The notes beneath the pieces are model-generated. The model ran no database searches. It worked only from the letters and a program-made list of their open reading frames with translations, and was not told the origin of the DNA. The position numbers and the translations under genes were made by a program. A DNA stretch of 64,000 nt. Source: Zooshikella harenae. Its GTDB lineage: Bacteria > Pseudomonadota > Gammaproteobacteria > Pseudomonadales > Zooshikellaceae. The stretch covers positions 1 through 64,000 of the forward strand of contig NZ_JAGSOY010000003.1 of assembly GCF_018837975.1 (NCBI RefSeq). Direction: 5' to 3'. Below, one piece after another: positions 8,118 to 16,713 of this stretch (position 1 is the first letter of the stretch; the number at the start of each line of letters is the position of its first letter).

Positions 8118-8453
8118 GGTAAATCCTCAACGAATCTAAAATAGTAATACTAAAATGCGTGTATACTGGCTGTAACAATAGCTACCACAACACAGTAAGG
8201 GACTCCTTTAAGCCTAGAGCATGGTCTTACGTAATGTTTATTCTATGGATGAGTAGCATGGAATTTGTTGTTTTCTAACAATAAAAAGAGTTTGTCTTAC
8301 CTTATAGTGTAGTAGTCTGTATGTACCCGACAAACGTTCTGTATAATAAAGCGTACCAACCTTGTCGCCAATGAAAAGTACTTAATCAACAAGGCTGGCT
8401 GGCATCGCAATTTGTGTTAGCTTGTTGGAAAGTGGCCTATTATTGAATGGTTA
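8118..8453. other. Intergenic region, no gene seen
   Basis: These 336 bases lie between two minus-strand genes. They presumably hold the promoter of the solute-binding protein and the end of the cyclophilin transcript. An imperfect inverted pair (CCAACCTTGT near 8358, ACAAGGCTGG near 8390) is visible, but it has no T-run. Confidence 0.4.
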
Positions 8454-9050
8454 TTATTTTTCTTTAGCTACTTTGTTATCGTTGCTAATTAGCGTCACTT
8501 GTTTAATTATAATGGGTTTTACAGGGACGTTTTGCATATTGTTGATGCTGTGAGTGGGTACATTAACTATTTTGTCAATGATCTCCATGCCTTGAGTAAC
8601 TCGGCCAAAAACAGCATACCCATCACCTCGAACGCCATGATTTAGAAACGTGTTATTACTGACATTAACAAAAAACTGAGATGTGGCCGTATTAGGTGCA
8701 GGTAATCTTGCCATTGCTACTGTTCCACGCTCATTCTTTAAACCATTTTTAGCTTCATTTTTAATTGGGGAGCCTGTTGGTTTACGCTGCATATCAGCGT
8801 TGAACCCACCACCTTGTGCCATAAAGCCTGGAATAACACGGTGAAAAACGGTGCCATTGTAGAATTTTTGATCAATATAGCTTAGAAAATTTTTAACGGT
8901 AATAGGTGCTTTTTGTGGGTAAAGTTCCAGTTCAACATTCCCCACTGATGTTTCCAATCGAATATGAGGATTGGCAGCCCAGCTCGTCGAATTTAAGATT
9001 AGCAACCCTAGAATAAGAAGATTTAAGCCAGGTAGCTTCATTTTTATCAT
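8454..9050 (-). CDS. Periplasmic peptidyl-prolyl cis-trans isomerase, cyclophilin type
   Basis: This cyclophilin of about 198 residues catalyses proline isomerisation during folding. It carries the family core: [14 protein letters not shown], then [16 protein letters not shown], and [16 protein letters not shown] signal peptide ending SWA indicates export, so it resembles PpiA more than cytosolic PpiB. I chose the ATG at 9050 because AAGG lies upstream of it; a longer reading from 9089 adds a hydrophilic stretch that would spoil the signal peptide. The typical short bacterial cyclophilin Trp is not obvious. Confidence 0.9.
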   Translation of the reverse strand: MIKMKLPGLNLLILGLLILNSTSWAANPHIRLETSVGNVELELYPQKAPITVKNFLSYIDQKFYNGTVFHRVIPGFMAQGGGFNADMQRKPTGSPIKNEAKNGLKNERGTVAMARLPAPNTATSQFFVNVSNNTFLNHGVRGDGYAVFGRVTQGMEIIDKIVNVPTHSINNMQNVPVKPIIIKQVTLISNDNKVAKEK

Positions 9051-9172
9051 AATGATTAACCTTTGATATTCCGTTTTATTTAATACCACAGAATAACTAT
9101 TTTATTATTGTGTATACAACAGTTGTGAAGTTGAAGTGGTCTAAGTTTTTGCCGTTCGTCATCAGTCAAAGA

Positions 9173-9307
9173 GTTTGTTGCAAAAGATTAGGAGCGAAGC
9201 AAAAACAAGGCAAAATCGGCGAAAAGCGGATTTTATAGCTAGTAAATGAACACTTTGAGCTGATTTTTACATAGTATTTGCACATGCAGTAGTTTTGCAG
9301 CAGCCTC
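9173..9307 (+). repeat. MITE-like palindromic repeat, copy C
   Basis: This is the third copy, with AGGAGCGAAGCAAAAACAAG near the left end and GCAGTAGTTTTGCAGCAG at the right end. It is more diverged than A and B and lacks the 48-base insertion. It lies between the minus-strand cyclophilin and the minus-strand gene at 9340-9891. Confidence 0.7.
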
Positions 9308-9339
9308 CAGGGCTGGGGAGAGCCAGCCTATTTTTATAT

Positions 9340-9891
9340 TCATGATTCATCGGGGCTGAGTGATAAATTACTGATATCGGGTGCGGTAGGTTTCGGTTTG
9401 GGGATTTCTTCAGGGCTGACTAAATAGCCTTCCATAGGCTTCAAGGTGATATCACTCACATCTGGGGCTGGAGGTGGCTGCGTCTTGTCTAGCTGACCCA
9501 AGTCAGCCCCAACAGGAGCTAGGGTCCAGTTTTCATCATCACTTGTTACTTGTTGAGGGGCTGTTGTTGTATCAACTGGCTCCGTTACAGGCATTGATGA
9601 ATCAGTTGTTGTTGGTGTTTGGGAAGGTGCTTGCTCGGTTTGCCAGGGTTCTTTTGTGTTGGAATCAACGATCTGGCAGATAAGCCCTGCTTTTAAAAGT
9701 GTGCGCTCATACTTTTGTGCTGTGGTGATGTCTAGCTGGTTTTTGATGATGACCGGGCGGCCAGAGAAGAAGGCGTCAATCTGAGCCGGTGAGGCTTTGA
9801 ATAACTTCGCTATGTTTGCCTTGGCCGTATCCTTGGAGATTTCTGGGGTAAGATTCCCAGTGAATATAATTTCATACATAGTCATTGTCAT
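9340..9891 (-). CDS. Conserved hypothetical protein with N-terminal 'FSGRPV' domain
   Basis: This 183-residue protein has two parts. Residues about 5-78 form a compact domain (IIFTGNLTPEI, LFKASPAQIDAFFSGRPVI, LLKAGLICQIVD). I recall similar domains at the start of several gammaproteobacterial membrane proteins of unknown function. The rest (about 80-183) is low-complexity, Pro/Thr/Asp-rich and probably disordered, with two similar 'APDISNLSL/APDVSDITL' motifs. There is no signal peptide. The start is uncertain among three close ATGs. No function can be given. Confidence 0.7.
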   Translation of the reverse strand: MTMTMYEIIFTGNLTPEISKDTAKANIAKLFKASPAQIDAFFSGRPVIIKNQLDITTAQKYERTLLKAGLICQIVDSNTKEPWQTEQAPSQTPTTTDSSMPVTEPVDTTTAPQQVTSDDENWTLAPVGADLGQLDKTQPPPAPDVSDITLKPMEGYLVSPEEIPKPKPTAPDISNLSLSPDES

Positions 9892-10227
9892 AACAAAGAA
9901 AAAAGTTGATCTGTTTAAAGGCTATGAACTTGAGGCGCTATTGTCCAGATTGAATAGGGCAAATGGTTGATTTCTTATGCTCATGGACATGGATTAAGTT
10001 GTTACCAGAAAATGCCGAAAAAGCTACACATAGCTATACTGGTGATAATCTCCTGATAAACGGGTTAAAGAGGGGGGTGGAAAAGTATGTTAATGAGCCT
10101 ATTTAGTGATGGTTGTCATACGACGGTTAACGTAAGTGTGTGACCAGCTTCCACCAAGTGTCATGTCACTCTAAAAGTATGATAGGTTAACAGTAAAAAG
10201 TGATCGGTTATCATTAAGGGGGTTTCT
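9892..10227. other. Divergent intergenic region upstream of the PstS-OmpA gene
   Basis: These 336 bases separate divergent genes. Two TGTCAT hexamers (near 10115 and 10160) loosely recall Pho-box halves, but their spacing does not fit a real Pho box. No gene or repeat is seen. Confidence 0.4.
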
Positions 10228-11604
10228 TTGTTTAGCTATCTTCAGCGCACTGGTTTTATGCCATTGGTGGTACGTGGCATCATGGCTGGGATTTGCTGTT
10301 TTTCAATGACAGCGAAGGGACTTGAGCCTTTTACACGTTTAAGTGGTTCCGGAGCAGACGCTAACCTATTTAATATGGCTGGTTCGAATACCATTGGGGC
10401 TGAGCTTGGTCCTGAATTGGTGAAAGCTTATTTACAAGCTAAGCAAGTGCAGCAAATTAAAGTTGAAGAAACAGGGCTTAATGAAGTGAAGGTAACGGGA
10501 AGCGTGCCCTCACTTAAAAGAAACGTTAGTATCGCCATTTCAGCTCATGGTAGTTCTGATGGATTTCGTCAGCTTGAGGCGGGGAGTGTTCAAATTGGTG
10601 CAGCCTCAAGGCCTATTAAAGACTCTGAAGTACGTAAGCTTGGTGGTGATTCTATCCGAAGTGCTGACCATGAGTTTATTCTTGCCTTGGATGGCATTGC
10701 TGTCATTGTTAATGACAGTAGCCCCCTTAAGCAGCTTCAAGTAAAACAAGTGGCTGATGTCTTCAGTGGTCGTATTTTGCAATGGACTCAGCTAGGCTGG
10801 GGGGTTGATCCCATAAAATTATTAGCGAGGGATCCTCAATCTGGTACATGGGATACGTTTAACAACTTAGTTCTGAATGGCAGGGGAGAGCTAGCTACCT
10901 CAGCTGAGCGTTTGGAAAGTAATGATGAGCTGTCAAGAAATGTCGCCAATAATCCCAATGCGATTGGCTTTGTTAGTTTAAACACTATTGGTGGTGCAAA
11001 AGCTTTGGCGATTGCTGATGGTGGTGATCATTACATTAAGCCCAGTGCAGCTTCAGTTGCCACTGAGGACTATCCTTTAAGTCGCCGATTATATATGTAC
11101 AGCTTGAGTGATGATGCTTTTGTGAAAGAGTTTTTAGCCTATACTCAAAGCCCTGAAGGGCAGGCTGTTGTTGAAAAGGCTGGGTTTATATCTCAGAAAG
11201 TGGCTCGCCTTCCACAAACTGATCTTTCAACCATGCCAAAAGAATATCAGGGTATGGTCAAAGGGCATCAGCGTTTATCAGTGAACTTTCGCTTTGTGGC
11301 TGGCAAAGCAGACTTGGATAATAAAGCTGTTCGAGATCTTAAACGCTTAGTCAATTTCTATGCTCAGCAGGGTGGGAATAAAAAACTTCTGTTAATAGGT
11401 TTTGCTGATGCAGATGTAAGAGCTTCTAAGCAGTCTCTTCTGGCTAAGCTGCGTGCTAAAGTTGTCTCACGCAAGCTAATTAAAGCAGGTATGTCCCACA
11501 ATACTTTTAAGACCAAAGGCTATGGTGTGCTAGAGCTTGCATCAGGACAAAGCCTGGCAGGTAAAACAAAAAATCGTCGGGTTGAGGTTTGGATAGAAAA
11601 GTAG
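10228..11604 (+). CDS. PstS-like phosphate-binding domain fused to OmpA-like domain
   Basis: This 458-residue protein has a signal-like N-terminus and a PstS-type periplasmic binding domain (about 45-310, with GSNTIGAEL, GAASRPIKDSEV, and SGTWDTFNNLVL). A C-terminal OmpA-like peptidoglycan-binding domain follows (about 340-458, NFRFVAGKADLDNKAV, KTKNRRVEVWI). It would be periplasmic and anchored to the cell wall while binding phosphate or a related anion. There is no pstCAB nearby. The start is TTG, six bases after AGGGGG; the next ATG (10258) lacks a site. A strong terminator follows at 11641. Similar fusions exist in marine gammaproteobacteria, and their role is unclear. Confidence 0.88.
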   Translation: MFSYLQRTGFMPLVVRGIMAGICCFSMTAKGLEPFTRLSGSGADANLFNMAGSNTIGAELGPELVKAYLQAKQVQQIKVEETGLNEVKVTGSVPSLKRNVSIAISAHGSSDGFRQLEAGSVQIGAASRPIKDSEVRKLGGDSIRSADHEFILALDGIAVIVNDSSPLKQLQVKQVADVFSGRILQWTQLGWGVDPIKLLARDPQSGTWDTFNNLVLNGRGELATSAERLESNDELSRNVANNPNAIGFVSLNTIGGAKALAIADGGDHYIKPSAASVATEDYPLSRRLYMYSLSDDAFVKEFLAYTQSPEGQAVVEKAGFISQKVARLPQTDLSTMPKEYQGMVKGHQRLSVNFRFVAGKADLDNKAVRDLKRLVNFYAQQGGNKKLLLIGFADADVRASKQSLLAKLRAKVVSRKLIKAGMSHNTFKTKGYGVLELASGQSLAGKTKNRRVEVWIEK

Positions 11605-11640
11605 CCTAATAAGCAAAAGCTTTTAGCGCATGCATGGGAG

Positions 11641-11668
11641 CGCCAACTTGATGAGTGTTGGCGTTTTT
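11641..11668 (+). terminator. Rho-independent terminator
   Basis: The arms CGCCAAC and GTTGGCG pair exactly around a 9-base loop and are followed by TTTTT. It lies 37 bases after the stop of the PstS-OmpA gene. Confidence 0.85.
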
Positions 11669-11701
11669 AATAAGCACTTATTAGCAGTCAATAAATGGTA
11701 T

Positions 11702-12331
11702 TTAGTGTTTTTTTGGCTTGTGTAGTTTTGCCGAGTTAGTCTTTGCTGAAGGCTTTTTAGTTTGGTCCTTCTTTTCTTCTGGACATTTATAAAATAAATA
11801 AAGCTCAGTCAGTAGCTCAGGTAGTTGTTCACACATATCAGCGATGAGTGCTTGATCCTCTGTCATTTCTGCAAACTCAGGTGCATCTGTGAATAGTCCT
11901 GAAAGTGCCATTATAGGTAACAGTAGCTCACTTGACTCCTGCTCATCAGCATCAAACCAGGCAGCCTCATCCAAAAATACAGCACTCATGAAGCCAATAC
12001 ACCAAGCCTGTATATCTGAGTCCTCTAAATCTTCATCTTCGTCCCACTCGTAAGGTAGCTCCAGTCCTTCCCCCAAAAATAGGGGCTGATCAAGCTGCTG
12101 TTGTGCTTGCTGGAGGGCGTTTTTAAGTGTTTGAAGATCCTGTGATGATAAATCAGGGGTACCATCAAAAATACAAGATATGATTTGGTCAATAGAGGGT
12201 TGCCGGGGACTAATAGCTGCAGCTGTTAGCAAGCCATGGGTGGCAATGTTATCTAAAATATCTTCATTCGTTGGGTCTGCTTCAAGAATGGAGGTGAGTG
12301 TGGACCAAGGTTCATTCATGTAATTTGCCAT
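11702..12331 (-). CDS. YecA/UPF0149-family protein
   Basis: This acidic protein of about 209 residues matches the UPF0149 (YecA/YgfB) fold in sequence style: 'HGLLTAAAISPRQP' near the start, 'WCIGFMSAV' in the middle, and repeated Asp/Glu-rich helices. A short basic tail rich in Lys (KKPSAKTNSAKLHKPKKH) ends it. The SEC-C zinc motif present in longer YecA proteins is absent. I chose ATG 12331, since a longer reading to 12496 starts with a non-conserved stretch. The function of the family is uncertain. SprT lies 215 bases upstream on the same strand. Confidence 0.8.
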   Translation of the reverse strand: MANYMNEPWSTLTSILEADPTNEDILDNIATHGLLTAAAISPRQPSIDQIISCIFDGTPDLSSQDLQTLKNALQQAQQQLDQPLFLGEGLELPYEWDEDEDLEDSDIQAWCIGFMSAVFLDEAAWFDADEQESSELLLPIMALSGLFTDAPEFAEMTEDQALIADMCEQLPELLTELYLFYKCPEEKKDQTKKPSAKTNSAKLHKPKKH

Positions 12332-12546
12332 TTGATTGCTACAAAAATAAATGAATTTTAGCTTGTCCTGATTCGGATAGCGAGGAGGGTTTAAGTCACA
12401 AGTTGTCTGATTGTTTGAGAAGATGATGAGGTCGTTACCAGAAAGAACCAATATAGTGGGTTTTTTCCCTGACCTCAGCCATGACAATTTGATCAAGTTC
12501 TTTTAGATGACTGATGTTTGTTGAGCGTTGATTCTTTAAAGCTAGT

Positions 12547-13062
12547 TTAGCCATTGTTTTTTGAGTTAAGTGTATGCTGAAACTGTAGTGTAGCGCGACA
12601 TTTTTGACAAAGGTATGTTGTGCCGCGTTGGGATCGTTTATGGCGTATGGCACTTAAAAAGTGTTGATGTTTGCAGGCACAGGAGTAGACATAGGGATAT
12701 TGGCCTGTTGTGGAGATATCATAACGATGACAACGGTTGGCTGTTACCCCAAAAACAGTTTCCATAACAAATCGCCACTCTCGGCCATGGGGTTTAATGG
12801 TATGTCCATAAACGTGGGGGGCAACTAAGTGAGCAACCTCATGGGCAACCGTATGCTTGAGAAAGTGTTCTCTATGTTGCTTCAGTAATGAGGGATTAAA
12901 GCGTAATTGATTTGTATGCCAATTCGCTTGCCCAGCAACACTTCCACGTAAATCTAACACAAACCCAGGAAAAGCAAAGTAACATTGATAGTGTGTTTCT
13001 GCTTGCTTTATTAGTGAGTTAATTCGTTGTGCTATGGCTTGGTAAGGCATACGACAAAACAC
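12547..13062 (-). CDS. sprT: SprT-family zinc metalloprotease-like protein
   Basis: This 171-residue protein has the SprT-like domain with zinc motif HEVAH (in KHTVAHEVAHLVAP), a third ligand region (KPHGREWRFVM), and 'RCHRYD'. The C-terminal zinc ribbon has YSCACKHQH and YLCQKCRATL. Length and order match E. coli SprT (about 165 residues). Relatives such as Spartan cleave DNA-protein crosslinks, while the bacterial role is not settled. The start could be the second ATG (MPYQ, 13050). It stands upstream of the YecA-like gene on the same strand. Confidence 0.9.
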   Translation of the reverse strand: MFCRMPYQAIAQRINSLIKQAETHYQCYFAFPGFVLDLRGSVAGQANWHTNQLRFNPSLLKQHREHFLKHTVAHEVAHLVAPHVYGHTIKPHGREWRFVMETVFGVTANRCHRYDISTTGQYPYVYSCACKHQHFLSAIRHKRSQRGTTYLCQKCRATLQFQHTLNSKNNG

Positions 13063-13266
13063 AATATAGTGTGGTTTAAAAGGCTCACTTTATTTCAACA
13101 AAGGATAATATTTACATGTACCACTATATCGTTTTTTATATACTCTAGCCAACGTATTCTTATTTGGTTCCCGTTACCTGTAGATATATTCTTCGCTTTG
13201 GCTCTAGCAGATAACGGGTAATTTAAGTTAGTCCTGGGGGTTTTATTTTAGAAAAAATAGTGGGTT

Positions 13267-13875
13267 TTATAGCATAAGATTTAGTCCTGGCCCGACGCCA
13301 GTTGCCAACAGTAAGACGGCAATAACAAGTAGTGATACAAATGCCACTAAACCCACACAAAGGACTGAACTGGCAAAGAAAAAACCTTGCTCTTTAGGAA
13401 TATTCATGACGATGGGCAATCCAGCATAGAGTAAGTAAGTGGTATAGGCTGCTGCAGTAATACCTGCAATAAGGTATACCCAAATAGCCGGATATAAGCC
13501 AGTAATCCCCAATACAAATAAGGGAGTTGCTGTATAGGCAGAAAAAACAACACACTGAGCAAGTGATGTTGCCGTGCTATATGTTTGTGATAACCAATGG
13601 ATAAGAAGTCCAACGATAAATACACCACCTAGTAAGGCAATGTAGCCCATGATGGCTATCATAGCCGCATTGTTTGCACTTAGCTTAATGATTTTATCCT
13701 GATTGAAATACCAGCCAATTTGAGTAGTACCTATGTAGTTACAAAGAATAGGTATTGCAGCAAGTAAAATGATATAAGTAAGGTAAATACGAGGGATGGA
13801 TGTCGATTCTTGTCGTATTTTTAGCCATTCTTGTTGTGGGTGAATAATTAATCCAAAGACATGCATTATTCTCAT
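13267..13875 (-). CDS. Yip1-domain membrane protein
   Basis: This 202-residue protein has five predicted membrane helices. The N-terminal 'VFGLIIHPQQEWLKIRQE' is the hallmark opening of bacterial Yip1-domain proteins, which precedes the first helix. The rest is hydrophobic, with Tyr/Ala/Gly-rich helices. Inner membrane localisation is expected and the function is unknown. A strong AAGGAGG site lies six bases before the ATG and fixes the start. It is monocistronic by appearance, with 200 bases to sprT. Confidence 0.85.
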   Translation of the reverse strand: MRIMHVFGLIIHPQQEWLKIRQESTSIPRIYLTYIILLAAIPILCNYIGTTQIGWYFNQDKIIKLSANNAAMIAIMGYIALLGGVFIVGLLIHWLSQTYSTATSLAQCVVFSAYTATPLFVLGITGLYPAIWVYLIAGITAAAYTTYLLYAGLPIVMNIPKEQGFFFASSVLCVGLVAFVSLLVIAVLLLATGVGPGLNLML

Positions 13876-14282
13876 AAGGTTCCTCCTTGAACACGCTGCT
13901 TAAGCAGGTAATGCGTGTTGATGTATTGACATCGCACCGTTTTTGGCCTGTTAGCAACTGTTATTATTATTTCCTTGTTTTTATTATGGTCTTTTGGTGC
14001 GTAAAGTATAAGAAGAAACAATTGAAGGTTATATGATAATTTCAAAAATGAAATAACGTATGAATTGTGTTTTTAGTCTCTATCGCTGACGCGAATGTTT
14101 CTTATTTTTACTCAGTAATGGTCATACTTGATATGAAGGGGAATACTATTTAGCTAATGCCCGCTATAGTGGCCTGAGGTTATAAGGATATGACTAGCCT
14201 TAATTACTATCGAGGTGGAAGATAAAAATAATTTATTCAAAGGATTGCAGGCTTGGTAATAGGTTGATGAGAGTTAATAGCT
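13876..14282. other. Divergent intergenic region, no gene seen
   Basis: These 407 bases lie between the minus-strand Yip1 gene and the plus-strand DUF547 gene. Both promoters should lie here. The region is AT-rich and I can single out no repeat or convincing promoter boxes. A 72-codon frame at 13739-13957 is a shadow. Confidence 0.4.
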
Positions 14283-15098
14283 ATGGCTGTGATACGTTTT
14301 TTGATAACGCTGTTAAGTTTTTGGGTAATACCTACCGTGTATGCTGCTCCCAAAGCTACTTATTGGGCATTTTGGGATAAAGCCACTCAAAGTAGTCATC
14401 AGATTGATCATCAGTTGTGGCAGTCGTTTCTTGATCAGTATCTTGTACTTGATAAGCAAAAGAATATTTATTTGGTGAATTATCAAGCGGCATCTAAAAA
14501 GGGAAGCTTATTGCTTTCAGACTATATTAAGCAGCTAACAGTGATAGATCCTCGTCAATATAACCTTAAAGAACAGTTTGCCTATTGGGTTAACCTGTAT
14601 AATGCACTGACAGTGCAGCTAGTGCTGAAACATTACCCCGTTTCGTCAATAACAAAGCTTGGTGAAGGGCTGTTTAGTTTTGGTCCTTGGGAGGATCCTA
14701 TTGTCAGCATTGTTAATCAATCACTCACACTAAATGATATTGAGCACCGAATTTTAAGACCAATTTGGCAAGACCCTCGCATCCACTATGTGGTTAATTG
14801 TGCCAGTATTGGTTGTCCTGATTTACAACCTAAAGCACTCACAGCTCAGCTTGCAGAACAGCAATTGGACGTTGCAGCAAAACGCTTTGTCAATCAGCGG
14901 AAGGGGGTTAGTTGGCAAGAAGGTGAATTACTTTTATCAAAAATCTATGACTGGTATAGCGATGATTTTGGGGAAAGTGAAGGAAGGGTAATTGCTCACT
15001 TATTACGCTATGCAGAAAAAAACTTAGCAGATAAATTAAGACAGTATCAGGGTGATATCAACTATCAGTACGACTGGCAGCTTAATGCGATACATTAA
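14283..15098 (+). CDS. DUF547-domain exported protein
   Basis: This 271-residue protein has a signal peptide (ending VYA at about residue 21) and the DUF547 domain. Family signatures are QFAYWVNLYNALTVQLV, 'LTLNDIEHRILRP', 'RIHYVVNCASIGCPDLQ' and 'AAKRFVNQRKGV'. The conserved Asn, His and Cys residues suggest an enzyme, possibly thiol-dependent, but no reaction is established. It is predicted to be periplasmic. The terminator hairpin at 15076 includes the last codons and the stop codon, so end of translation and termination are packed together. Confidence 0.9.
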   Translation: MAVIRFLITLLSFWVIPTVYAAPKATYWAFWDKATQSSHQIDHQLWQSFLDQYLVLDKQKNIYLVNYQAASKKGSLLLSDYIKQLTVIDPRQYNLKEQFAYWVNLYNALTVQLVLKHYPVSSITKLGEGLFSFGPWEDPIVSIVNQSLTLNDIEHRILRPIWQDPRIHYVVNCASIGCPDLQPKALTAQLAEQQLDVAAKRFVNQRKGVSWQEGELLLSKIYDWYSDDFGESEGRVIAHLLRYAEKNLADKLRQYQGDINYQYDWQLNAIH

Positions 15099-15112
15099 GC
15101 TGCCACTTTTTT
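15076..15112 (+). terminator. Rho-independent terminator overlapping the DUF547 stop
   Basis: The 12-base arms GGCAGCTTAATG and CATTAAGCTGCC are exact complements with a five-base loop. ACTTTTTT follows. The stop codon (15096-15098) lies inside the right arm. Confidence 0.9.
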
Positions 15113-15167
15113 AATACGACTAGCCACATTTATTTAACGCAAAAGTATACCTTTGGTCGCTCATATC

Positions 15168-16085
15168 CTAATTGGGGTGGATAAGTTTGACTGCTTCTAT
15201 AGCTGTGTCATCATTCTCTGTTTTACTTTGGTGAAAGGGATTAATTTTTGGTGGATCAAATGCTTGATCACCATCTTCGCGTGGGGTGCCATCTGCAGTA
15301 ATGTGCTTAAACGGATATAAGCTTGCATCTGCCAGGTGGGAGGGCACTACACTTTGTAAAGCGCTAAACATGCTTTCAATCCGGCCAGGGAACTGTTTAT
15401 CCCACTGCCTTAGCATGGTTTTAATATTTTTACGTTGAAGGTTTTCCTGTGAACCACAAAGGTTGCAAGGAATAATTGGAAAATCCATGGTAGATGCGTA
15501 TTTTTCAATGTCTTTTTCGCGGCAGTAAGCTAATGGGCGAATAACCATATGCTGTCCATCATCGCTAACTAACTTAGGAGGCATGCTTTTTAACTTGCCG
15601 CCATAAAACATATTTAACAGCATGGTTTCTAGAATATCGTCACGGTGATGTCCTAATGCTATTTTGGTCGCGCCCACTTCTTTCGCTGTTCTGTATAAAA
15701 TGCCCCTGCGTAAACGAGAACAAAGTGCGCAGGTTGTTTTTCCCTCTGGAACTTTTTCTTTGACAATGCTGTAAGTGTCTTCTTCAACTACTCGAAAGTT
15801 TATCCCTAAGCTGTTTAGGTAATCGGGTAGCACATCTTCAGGAAAGCCTGGTTGTTTTTGGTCTAGGTTGATGGCAATGATATCAAAGCTAACAGGTGCA
15901 TATTTTTTCAGGTTGAGTAAGATATCAAGCATGGTGTAACTGTCTTTACCCCCAGACAGGCAACACATAATTACATCACCATCTTCAATCATATTGAAAT
16001 CAGCGATAGCACGCCCGACCTCACGCCGGATACGCTTTTGTAGTTTATTAAGATTGACTTGCTGATGGGGGTGAAGGTGTGTCAT
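15168..16085 (-). CDS. ttcA: tRNA 2-thiocytidine(32) synthetase TtcA
   Basis: This 305-residue ATP-dependent enzyme installs 2-thiocytidine at position 32 of some tRNAs using an Fe-S cluster. It has the PP-loop SGGKDS (about residue 45), the cysteine pair [10 protein letters not shown], 'ALGHHRDD', and the second pair IPCNLCGSQ, all as in TtcA. The length agrees with E. coli TtcA (311). It is transcribed alone, divergent from the DksA-like gene. Cysteine motifs are intact, so it should be active. Confidence 0.96.
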   Translation of the reverse strand: MTHLHPHQQVNLNKLQKRIRREVGRAIADFNMIEDGDVIMCCLSGGKDSYTMLDILLNLKKYAPVSFDIIAINLDQKQPGFPEDVLPDYLNSLGINFRVVEEDTYSIVKEKVPEGKTTCALCSRLRRGILYRTAKEVGATKIALGHHRDDILETMLLNMFYGGKLKSMPPKLVSDDGQHMVIRPLAYCREKDIEKYASTMDFPIIPCNLCGSQENLQRKNIKTMLRQWDKQFPGRIESMFSALQSVVPSHLADASLYPFKHITADGTPREDGDQAFDPPKINPFHQSKTENDDTAIEAVKLIHPN

Positions 16086-16237
16086 GGTGTTTACATTACT
16101 TCCAAGCTAACAAATAGCTGTGCATTATACCGAAACCCTTTTGAGCTGATAAGTAGCCTTATAGGCTTTACGTGATAGATAGTTATTACTTCTTTTTCAG
16201 CTGTTAGGGTAAGCAAGTGACTTTAAGGAGAAAGTCA

Positions 16238-16573
16238 ATGGATTATCATTCAGTAAAGCTGCGCTTGAAAACACGAGAAAAAGAATTGGTACAGCGAATC
16301 GAGCGTATCAAGCAAAATATGCAAAAGAGTGCCAACAAGGATTGGTCTGAGCAGGCTCAAGAGCGGGAAAATGATGAAGTTATGGAAGCTCTGGGTCATG
16401 AAGCCGTTCAGGAACTTCGTCAGGTAAAGCAGGCCATACAGCGAATAGAGGAGGATGAATATGGTATATGTGAGCACTGTGGCCAAACGATTCCTGAGGC
16501 TCGGTTAGAAGTTATGCCCTATACTGCACGTTGTATTCGCTGTGCTGACCAACAACAAGCACTTTACCGTTAG
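16238..16573 (+). CDS. DksA/TraR-family zinc-finger protein
   Basis: This 111-residue protein has an N-terminal coiled coil and a C-terminal C4 zinc finger (CEHCGQTIPEARLEVMP...CIRCA), as in DksA/TraR proteins that bind the RNA polymerase secondary channel. It is shorter than DksA (151 residues) and has 'ENDEVMEALG' at the coiled-coil tip region, so it is a DksA paralogue rather than DksA itself. AAGGAG lies eight bases before the ATG at 16238 and decides the start over the upstream GTG at 16217. It may act in regulation without ppGpp, but that is inference. Confidence 0.87.
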   Translation: MDYHSVKLRLKTREKELVQRIERIKQNMQKSANKDWSEQAQERENDEVMEALGHEAVQELRQVKQAIQRIEEDEYGICEHCGQTIPEARLEVMPYTARCIRCADQQQALYR

Positions 16574-16713
16574 CCTAAAAAATGGTCCTTCATATTTGCT
16601 TATAGCACGTTAATTTTAGTGCTTCTACACCTCTTACAATTTAGTTTCTAGTGTCATTATTATGTATAAGGCTGTATTTATTTAGCTTTTGCTATGAGTA
16701 TGTACTTTTGACC

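Noticed and set aside
9311-9335. Hairpin GGCTGG/CCAGCC with a T-run on the plus strand
   Set aside because: It has terminator form, but no plus-strand gene precedes it and the minus-strand gene it follows would need the T-run on the other side.
10115-10165. Possible Pho box upstream of the PstS-OmpA gene
   Set aside because: Two TGTCAT hexamers occur, but their spacing and flanks do not match a Pho box.
12435-12653. 72-codon frame between sprT and the YecA-like gene
   Set aside because: It overlaps the 3' end of sprT in another frame; the zinc-ribbon frame of sprT is clearly the coding one.
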